Below are positions 28,570-34,233 of a stretch of 34,233 bases of DNA, in pieces. The position numbers were made by a program, and so were the translations under genes. The stretch is from Actinomycetota bacterium (GTDB lineage: Bacteria > Actinomycetota > Actinomycetes > Actinomycetales > Kineosporiaceae). The notes beneath the pieces were generated by a model. It searched no databases and was not told the origin of the DNA. It saw only the letters and a list, made by a program, of their open reading frames with translations. Within the stretch, counting starts at the first letter, position 1; each line of letters begins with the position of its first letter. The DNA is taken from assembly GCA_016213575.1 (NCBI GenBank), contig JACRAB010000313.1, positions 1 to 34,233 on the forward strand, read 5' to 3'.

Positions 28570-31434
28570 TCAGCGGGTGTCGCTGGCCACCTGGGTGCTG
28601 CCGAGGATGCTCGCCCGGCCCGCCTCGAGCCGTGCGACGGGCACCCGGAAGGGCGAGCAGGACACGTAGTCGATGGCGATGGACTCGAAGAAGTGGATCG
28701 AGTCGGGGTCGCCGCCGTGCTCGCCGCAGACGCCGATCGGCAGCTCCGGCTTGACCTCCTTGCCCTCCCAGGCCGCGATCCCGACGACCCGGCCGACGCC
28801 GGCGACGTCGATCGACTCGAACGGGCTCACCGAGAAGATCCCGTGCTCCATGTACTGCGGGAAGAACGCCGCCTCGACGTCGTCACGGCTGAAGCCCCAC
28901 ACGGTCTGGGTCATGTCGTTCGTGCCGAACGAGAAGAAGTCGGCCTCCTCGGCGATCTGCGCCGCCGTCATCGCCGCCCGCGGCAGCTCGATCATCGTGC
29001 CGATCGGGATGTGCAGGTCGACACCGGTCTCGGCGGCGACCCGGGCGAGCGTCTTCTCCGACTCGTGCCGGATGACGACGAGCTCCTCGACGGTCGCGAT
29101 GAGCGGCACCATGATCTCCGGCCGCGGGTCCTTGCCGGCCTTCTTCAGCCGCGCCGACGCCTCGGCGATCGCCTGCACCTGCAGCTGGAACAGGTCCGGG
29201 ACGACGAGCCCGAGCCGGACGCCGCGGGTGCCGAGCATGGGGTTCTGCTCGTGCAGGCGCTGCACCTGGCGGAGCAGCTCCTCGGCCTCGGCGTCCCGGT
29301 GCCCGAGCGCCTCGGCGACCGCCACCTTGACGGACAGGGTGGTGAAGTCCGGGAGGAACTCGTGCAGCGGCGGGTCGAGCAGCCGGATGACGACGGGCAG
29401 GCCGTCCATCGCCTCGAGGATGCCGACGAAGTCCTCGCGCTGCAGGGGCAGCAGCTCCTGGAGGGCGGCGTTCCGGGCGTCCGGCGTCCGGGCGAGGATG
29501 AGCCGCTCGACGATGCCGCGCCGGGAGCCGAGGAACATGTGCTCGGTGCGGCACAGGCCCACGCCGGAGGCGCCGAAACCACGGGCCTTCGCCGCGTCGT
29601 CCGGGGTGTCGGCGTTGGCCCGCACGCCCATCCGGCGCCGCGCGTCCGCGTGGTCCATGATCCGCTGGACGGCGTCGAGCAGCTCGTGCTGGTCGGCGTC
29701 GATCCGGCCGTCGAGGGTCTCCCCGCGGAGCACCTCGGCGACGGGGGAGGGGGACACCGGGACGGCGCCGAGGTAGACCTCGCCGTTCGTGCCGTCGATG
29801 GAGATGACGTCGCCCTCGGCGAAGCGCCGGCCGTCGGTCGTCGTCACCTCGTGGTGCTTCGGGTCGACGCGCAGGGCCTCGACGCCGACGACGCACGTGC
29901 GGCCCATGCCGCGCGCCACGACCGCCGCGTGCGACGTCTTGCCGCCGCGGCTCGTGAGGACGCCGCGGGCGGCGACCATGCCGCCGAGGTCGTCGGGGTT
30001 GGTCTCGCGGCGCACGAGGATGACGTCGTCGCCGTTCGCCGCCCACTCGATCGCCGTCTCGGACGTGAACGCCGCCTTGCCGACCGCGGCACCGGGGCTG
30101 GCCGCCATGCCCGTCGCGAGCAGGGTCCGCTCCGCCTTCGGGTCGAACTGGGGGAACATGAGCTTGGCGAGCTGGTGGCCGTTGACCCGGGTCACCGCGG
30201 TGTCCATGTCGATGACGCCCTCGTCGACGAGCTGGACGGCGATCCGGAAGGCCGCGGCCGCCGTCCGCTTCCCGACGCGGGTCTGGAGCATCCAGAGCCG
30301 GCCGCGCTCGATGGTGAACTCGATGTCGCACAGGTCCTTGTAGTGGCTCTCGAGCACGTGCATGATCCGCTGCAGCTCGCTGTGCGAGGCCGGGTCGATC
30401 CGGGCGAGGTCGTCGAGGCTGAGGGTGTTGCGGATGCCGGCGACGACGTCCTCGCCCTGGGCCTTCTCGAGGTAGTCGCCGTAGGAGCCGGGGCGCCCGC
30501 TCGCGGGGTCGCGCGTGAAGGCGACGCCGGTGCCGGAGTTGTCGCCGAGGTTGCCGAAGACCATCGCCATGACGTTGACGGCGGTGCCGAGGTCGTCCGG
30601 GATCTTCTCCTGCCGGCGGTAGAGCCGGGCCCGGTCGGTGTTCCACGACCGGAAGACCGCGAGCACCGCCATGGACAGCTGCTCGCGCGGGTCCTGCGGG
30701 AAGTCGCGGCCGGTCTCGGCGCGGACGACGTCCTTGTACTCGACGACGAGCGCGCGCAGGTCGTCGGCGTCGAGCGACAGGTCGTTCGTCGAGCCGTGCG
30801 CGGTCTTCTTCGCGTCGAGGCGCTCCTCGAAGCGGGCGCCGTCGATGCCGAGGACGGTCTTGCCGAACATCTGCACGAGCCGGCGGTAGGAGTCCCACGC
30901 GAAGCGCGGGTCGCCGGAGTGGGTCGCGAGGCCCTCGACGGAGGCGTCGTTGAGCCCCACGTTGAGGACGGTCTCCATCATCCCGGGCATCGAGAACTTG
31001 GCCCCGGAGCGCACCGAGAGCAGCAGCGGGTCGTCGGCGTCGCCGAGGGTGCGGCCGAGCCGGGCCTCCATCCGGGCGAGGTGCTCCTCCATCTGGACGG
31101 CGAGCTCGACCGGCTCCGCGTCGTGCAGGAGGAACCACCGGCAGGCGTCGGTCGTGATCGTGAAGCCGGGCGGGACGGGCAGCCCGAGGTTCGTCATCTC
31201 GGCGAGGTTCGCGCCCTTGCCGCCGAGGAGGTCCTTGAGGTCCTTGTTGCCGTCCGCGAAGTCGAAGACGAACGTTCCGGCACCGGTCGGTGCGTCCGGG
31301 CGGGTGGTCACGGTCGCGGCGACGGGGGACTGCTGGGTGGTCGAGGTCTGCACCCCGAGCGTGTCGGTGGACACGGCGTCCGGCTCGTCGGGGCCGGGCT
31401 CGGCGGCTCGGGTCTCGGGATGTGTTGTCGGCAT
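28570..31434 (-). CDS. ppdK: pyruvate, phosphate dikinase
   Basis: 954 residues. ATG at 31434 has GAGGAGG six bases upstream; the next upstream start lacks it. After a disordered Thr/Ala/Pro-rich leader (about 50 residues) come the ATP-grasp domain (LLGGKGANLAEM, SVRSGAKFSMPGMMETVLN, DIEFTIERGRLWMLQTR), the swivelling domain with GGKTSHAAVVARGMG (catalytic His near 503) and an intact PEP/pyruvate barrel: GLCRTEHMF near 628, MIELPRAAM, FSFGTNDMTQT, and GVCGEHGGDP with the catalytic Cys near 902. It interconverts ATP + Pi + pyruvate with AMP + PPi + PEP. It is the complete counterpart of the degenerate protein at 4429 and serves as an internal control for that comparison. It is divergent from an SRPBCC gene. 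Confidence 0.97.
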   Translation of the reverse strand: MPTTHPETRAAEPGPDEPDAVSTDTLGVQTSTTQQSPVAATVTTRPDAPTGAGTFVFDFADGNKDLKDLLGGKGANLAEMTNLGLPVPPGFTITTDACRWFLLHDAEPVELAVQMEEHLARMEARLGRTLGDADDPLLLSVRSGAKFSMPGMMETVLNVGLNDASVEGLATHSGDPRFAWDSYRRLVQMFGKTVLGIDGARFEERLDAKKTAHGSTNDLSLDADDLRALVVEYKDVVRAETGRDFPQDPREQLSMAVLAVFRSWNTDRARLYRRQEKIPDDLGTAVNVMAMVFGNLGDNSGTGVAFTRDPASGRPGSYGDYLEKAQGEDVVAGIRNTLSLDDLARIDPASHSELQRIMHVLESHYKDLCDIEFTIERGRLWMLQTRVGKRTAAAAFRIAVQLVDEGVIDMDTAVTRVNGHQLAKLMFPQFDPKAERTLLATGMAASPGAAVGKAAFTSETAIEWAANGDDVILVRRETNPDDLGGMVAARGVLTSRGGKTSHAAVVARGMGRTCVVGVEALRVDPKHHEVTTTDGRRFAEGDVISIDGTNGEVYLGAVPVSPSPVAEVLRGETLDGRIDADQHELLDAVQRIMDHADARRRMGVRANADTPDDAAKARGFGASGVGLCRTEHMFLGSRRGIVERLILARTPDARNAALQELLPLQREDFVGILEAMDGLPVVIRLLDPPLHEFLPDFTTLSVKVAVAEALGHRDAEAEELLRQVQRLHEQNPMLGTRGVRLGLVVPDLFQLQVQAIAEASARLKKAGKDPRPEIMVPLIATVEELVVIRHESEKTLARVAAETGVDLHIPIGTMIELPRAAMTAAQIAEEADFFSFGTNDMTQTVWGFSRDDVEAAFFPQYMEHGIFSVSPFESIDVAGVGRVVGIAAWEGKEVKPELPIGVCGEHGGDPDSIHFFESIAIDYVSCSPFRVPVARLEAGRASILGSTQVASDTR

Positions 31435-31538
31435 CGTTGCCTCCTCGAGGGACGTCCGGGTTGCCCGGCGCACGTCCACCCTCGTCCTCCTCGACCCTCC
31501 CATCGTGGGACCAAGGGCTCACAGGTGCACGTCCGTGC

Positions 31539-31587
31539 GCATGCAGGCGGGGACCCGCGGACGGGACATGCAGGTGGGACATGCGGG
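31539..31587. repeat. three CATGCRGG repeats upstream of ppdK
   Basis: CATGCAGG or CATGCGGG occurs at 31540-31547, 31567-31574 and 31580-31587 in the divergent ppdK/SRPBCC region (31435-31691). The last two are 13 bp apart and the first is 27 bp before the second. They could be regulator sites; no regulator is identified. Confidence 0.35.
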
Positions 31588-31691
31588 TCGGCCGGACGGC
31601 GGCGCGCCGGGCGCATGCCCGGTCCCGGCCGCGGGCAGTGGTGGCGCAGCAGCCGCGGCGAGCACGGCGCGGCGCTCCACGAGGGGGTCCC

Positions 31692-32180
31692 ATGATCGAG
31701 GTCAGCCGCCGGGTCCACGCCGGTCCGGACGCCGTGTGGCGCGTCCTGGCGGACGGCTGGACGTACCCGTCGTGGGTCGTCGGGGCGTCCCGGATGCGCG
31801 CCGTCGACCCGGCCTGGCCGCGCGCCGGCGCCGCGCTGCACCACTCGGCCGGCGCCTGGCCGCTGCTGCTCAGCGACTCGACGTCCGTCGTCGAGGCGGT
31901 GCCGCAGCGCCGGCTCGTGCTGCAGGCCCGCGGCTGGCCCGTCGGGGAGGCGAGGGTCGACATCCGGCTCGACCCGGACCCCGCCGGCTGCGTCGTGACG
32001 ATCGTCGAGGACGCCACCCACGGCGTCGGGCGGCTCGTCCCGGCCCGCGCCCGGCAGCTCCTGCTGGGCGCCCGGAACACCGAGACGCTGCACCGGCTCG
32101 CCCTGCTCGCCGAGGCCCACGGCCATCCGTCCGACGACGGCGACGCCGCCGGCGGGGAGCCCGACCTCCACGCGTGCTGA
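31692..32180 (+). CDS. SRPBCC-family (START/polyketide-cyclase-like) protein
   Basis: 162 residues. MIEVSRRVHAGPDAVWRVLADGWTYPSWVVGASRMRAVD is the standard opening of the helix-grip SRPBCC fold, followed by HHSAGAWPLLLSDSTSVVEAVPQRRLVLQARGWPVGEARVDIRL and VTIVEDATHGVGRL. The members bind hydrophobic ligands; some are cyclases or dehydrases. The C-terminal 30 residues are Asp/Gly-rich and poorly conserved. It is convergent with the flavoprotein gene (9-bp gap), which suggests a local pair, although they are on opposite strands. Confidence 0.88.
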   Translation: MIEVSRRVHAGPDAVWRVLADGWTYPSWVVGASRMRAVDPAWPRAGAALHHSAGAWPLLLSDSTSVVEAVPQRRLVLQARGWPVGEARVDIRLDPDPAGCVVTIVEDATHGVGRLVPARARQLLLGARNTETLHRLALLAEAHGHPSDDGDAAGGEPDLHAC

Positions 32181-32189
32181 CCAGGAGGC

Positions 32190-33800
32190 TCAGGGGAGCC
32201 GGTGGCGAGGGGTCCGCTGGACGCGCCGCTGCGCCGCCACGATGAGGCGGTCCCGCAGGCCGCCGCCCCCGGTCGACCGCAGGGCCGCCTGCGCGGCGAT
32301 CCAGCCGGCCGCGCCGTGGACGCCGCCGCCCGGGTGTGCCGAGGCCGACGCGAGGTAGAGGTGGCGGACGACGGTCTCAGAGCGGCCCAGGCCCGGCACC
32401 GGGCGCAGGACGAGCTGCTGGTGGAGCTGCGCCGTCCCGCCGTTCAGCGACCCGTCGACGAGCGAGGCGTCACCCTCCTGCAGGTCGCCCGGGGTCTGCA
32501 CCCAGCGGTGCCGGACGACGTCCCGGAACCCCGGTGCGTGCGCCTCGAGGAGGTCCTCCATCCGTGCGGCGAGCGCGTGGGCCGCCTCCGCGGTGGGGCG
32601 GCCCTTCGGCAGGTGGCTGTAGGCCCAGAGCGCCTCCCCGCCCGCCGGGGCCCTGGTCGGGTCGGCGGTGGCCATCTGCCCGACGAGCACGAACGTGTGC
32701 TCGCTCGGGCGGCCGACGGCGAGGGACGACGACCACATCGCGAGCTCCCCGGCGTCCGCGCCGAGGTGCACCGTCCCTGCCTGCGCGGCACCCTCGGCGC
32801 GCCACGGCACCGGGCCGTCGAGCGCCCAGTTCACCTTGACCGTCGGGCTGTCGCGCTCGAAGCGGGTGAGGTCCCGGACCAGGCCGGGCGGCAGGTGGTC
32901 GTTCCCGACGAGCCGGCCGAGGAGGGTCGGCGCGTCGACGTCCGCGACGACGGCCCGCCGGGCCCGGACGGCGAGCCCGCCCGCCGTCCGGACACCCACC
33001 GCGCGTCCGCCCGCGACGAGCACCCGGTCGACGCGCTCGCCGGTGCGGACCTGCGCGCCGTGCGCCCGGGCGCGGGCGGCGAGCGCCCCGGCGAGCCGCC
33101 CCGCGCCGCCCTCGGGGACGGGGAAGCCGACGTCCTGCCCGAGCATCGTCAGCAGCCAGCCGAAGACACCGCTCGTCGGGGCGACCGCCGGTGCGTCGCT
33201 GTGCATCGCGTTGCCGGCCAGGAGCAGCCGGCCGCCCTGTCCGCCGAAGAGCTCCTCGCCGAGCCGGTGGACCGGCAGGAGCAGCTGCCGCAGGGTGCGC
33301 AGCAGCTCGTCGGGCCCGAGCCGGGCGGCCAGCCGGGCACCGGCCCGGACCGGGGGGAAGGGCGAGAAGAGCGCGTCGAGGAGCGGGTCGCGCAGCCGCT
33401 GCCACTGGTCGACCAGCCGCAGCCACGTCTCGCCGTCGCCCGGGTGCTCGGCGTCGAGGCCCTTCGCGGTGTCCTCGGCGTCGCGGTGGAGGACGTGCGC
33501 CCGCTCCGCCCCGGGGCGCTCCACGTGTGCGAGGACCGCGGGCGCGTGCACCCAGCGCAGGCCGTGGTCCTCCAGACCCAGCCGGCGGACGACGCCCGAC
33601 CCGGCGGCGAGCGGGTAGAAGGAGCTGTAGAGGTCGTGGACGTACCCGGGGACGACCTCCGCGGACGCCACGGCACCGCCCACCGCCGGCGCCGCCTCGA
33701 GGACGACGGTGTCCCAGCCCGCCTCGGCGAGCGCGTTCGCCGCGACGAGCCCGTTCGGTCCGGCACCGATGACGACCGCGTCGCACGTGAGCTGCTCCAT
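32190..33800 (-). CDS. phytoene-desaturase-like FAD-dependent oxidoreductase
   Basis: 536 residues from ATG at 33800. VVIGAGPNGLVAANALAEAGWDTVVLEA is the N-terminal FAD-binding glycine motif, with acidic end of strand 2. A VGGAVASAEVVPGYVHDLYSSFYPLA segment follows, then the FAD-domain middle (GERVDRVLVAGGRAVGVRTAGG) and a C-terminal block near residue 500 (LYLASASAHPGGGVHGAAGWIAAQAALRS) typical of the carotenoid desaturase/isomerase class. It probably oxidises, isomerises or dehydrogenates a lipid-like substrate, but not necessarily a carotenoid: no crtB or other carotenoid gene is visible. A longer frame upstream exists without an FAD motif. Confidence 0.9.
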   Translation of the reverse strand: MEQLTCDAVVIGAGPNGLVAANALAEAGWDTVVLEAAPAVGGAVASAEVVPGYVHDLYSSFYPLAAGSGVVRRLGLEDHGLRWVHAPAVLAHVERPGAERAHVLHRDAEDTAKGLDAEHPGDGETWLRLVDQWQRLRDPLLDALFSPFPPVRAGARLAARLGPDELLRTLRQLLLPVHRLGEELFGGQGGRLLLAGNAMHSDAPAVAPTSGVFGWLLTMLGQDVGFPVPEGGAGRLAGALAARARAHGAQVRTGERVDRVLVAGGRAVGVRTAGGLAVRARRAVVADVDAPTLLGRLVGNDHLPPGLVRDLTRFERDSPTVKVNWALDGPVPWRAEGAAQAGTVHLGADAGELAMWSSSLAVGRPSEHTFVLVGQMATADPTRAPAGGEALWAYSHLPKGRPTAEAAHALAARMEDLLEAHAPGFRDVVRHRWVQTPGDLQEGDASLVDGSLNGGTAQLHQQLVLRPVPGLGRSETVVRHLYLASASAHPGGGVHGAAGWIAAQAALRSTGGGGLRDRLIVAAQRRVQRTPRHRLP

Positions 33801-33950
33801 GCCGTCCTCGTGCCCGCGACGGACCGCCGTCACACCTGCGCCGGGCCGGCCGTGACGCGGGTCGCGCCCGGCGGCGACCGAGGTCCCGCCCCCGGCCCGT
33901 GGGCGGGGACGAGAGTCGAAGGACCTGATGTCGCACCGAAGGACGTGGCC

Positions 33951-34233
33951 ATGCCCGTCGACGAGAGCCCCGCCGCCCGACCCGACCCCGACGCAGCGAC
34001 GACGGACCCCGTCGCGACCCCGGACCCGCTCCTGCCCGAGCACCTCGCCGGCTGGTACCCGGGCGACCTCGAGCAGGCCCGCGCCGCGCACGCCGGCCAC
34101 ACGCCGTCCGGGCTGCCCGCCCACCGCGACCCGGCGCCGCACCCCGCGCCGGAGCACGAGGACACCCCGGCCGAGGGCGGGCAGTTCCTCGCGTCCTGGT
34201 ACGCCGGTGACCTCGGTGCCGCGGCCCGTGCCC
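33951..34233 (+). CDS. unknown acidic protein with repeated WYxGDL motif (right-edge truncated)
   Basis: 94 visible residues from ATG at 33951, running off the window. The region is very rich in Pro, Ala, Asp and His, probably disordered. Two copies of a short motif occur about 50 residues apart: HLAGWYPGDLEQARAA and FLASWYAGDLGAAARA. No family is recognised. The motif may be a repeated short linear peptide or a helix-turn unit. It is divergent from the flavoprotein (150-bp gap). The start could be different, since the ribosome site (GAAGGACG) is only fair. Confidence 0.6.
   Translation, partial: MPVDESPAARPDPDAATTDPVATPDPLLPEHLAGWYPGDLEQARAAHAGHTPSGLPAHRDPAPHPAPEHEDTPAEGGQFLASWYAGDLGAAARA

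Noticed and set aside
28456-32080. Very long frames of about 1070 residues on the plus strand opposite ppdK, and on the minus strand in a shifted frame
   Set aside because: Both overlap the complete ppdK with all catalytic motifs and show only GC-skew composition.

Overview
The window is high-GC DNA (roughly 70% or more G+C by eye) with GTG starts, stop/start overlaps and T-tract-poor hairpins. It fits a chromosomal segment of a mycelial or Pseudonocardiaceae-like actinobacterium; a Pseudonocardia-type host is my best guess, but the genus is not proven by anything I can read. No genome-wide comparison was possible.

Layout. (1) 1-1083: the start of a thioredoxin-reductase-like flavoprotein (minus strand), divergent from an XRE-cupin regulator. 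(2) 1296-15181: a bacterial microcompartment (BMC) locus. It encodes two hexameric shell proteins (BMC-H), one pentamer (BMC-P), one tandem-domain trimer (BMC-T), a CoA-acylating aldehyde dehydrogenase, an EutJ-like chaperone, a malate/lactate-dehydrogenase-like protein with an unusual N-terminal extension, and a zinc alcohol dehydrogenase. Between the shell genes lie a stand-alone phosphohistidine swivelling domain, an orphan 476-residue protein, a 206-residue helical protein and a pyruvate-phosphate-dikinase-like protein whose C-terminal PEP/pyruvate barrel has lost its catalytic residues. An opposing pair encodes an orphan 328-residue protein and a HAD phosphatase with a C-x3 repeat tail. 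(3) 15258-18279: a GAF-PucR regulator and SurE, probably associated with the BMC locus. (4) 18297-22377: a TerC membrane protein, an ABC exporter pair, and an ArsR-YCII operon with a perfect palindromic operator. (5) about 22522-28000: a small integrated element of the actinomycete AICE class in the 3' end of tRNA-Lys(CTT), with rolling-circle Rep, Xis, tyrosine integrase and three cargo ORFs, flanked by a direct repeat of about 104 bp and with no recognisable TraB/FtsK translocase. (6) 28032-34233: a small ORF, a canonical PPDK, an SRPBCC protein, a phytoene-desaturase-like flavoprotein and a truncated ORF with a repeated WYxGDL motif.

How the parts may work together (inference). The BMC locus has the usual aldehyde-to-acyl-CoA core but no signature enzyme I recognise: no diol dehydratase, ethanolamine lyase, glycyl-radical enzyme, aminotransferase or aldolase. 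It also has no PduL/EutD phosphotransacylase or acyl kinase. In place of a signature enzyme it carries a PEP-synthase/PPDK-type module that keeps the ATP-grasp and phospho-His parts but has a decayed PEP/pyruvate site. By analogy with phenylphosphate synthase and rifampin phosphotransferase, which use an ATP-to-His-to-substrate relay, I propose an ATP-driven dikinase that phosphorylates a non-pyruvate substrate. The orphan 476-residue protein could be its substrate-binding or catalytic partner, and the HAD protein and SurE are possible phosphatases. A shared 12-mer and a GGATAG...TGTCC motif pair upstream of all three plus-strand BMC transcription units suggest one regulator, possibly the PucR protein. 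The canonical PPDK at 28570-31434 is a useful internal reference for judging the divergence of the BMC-linked one.
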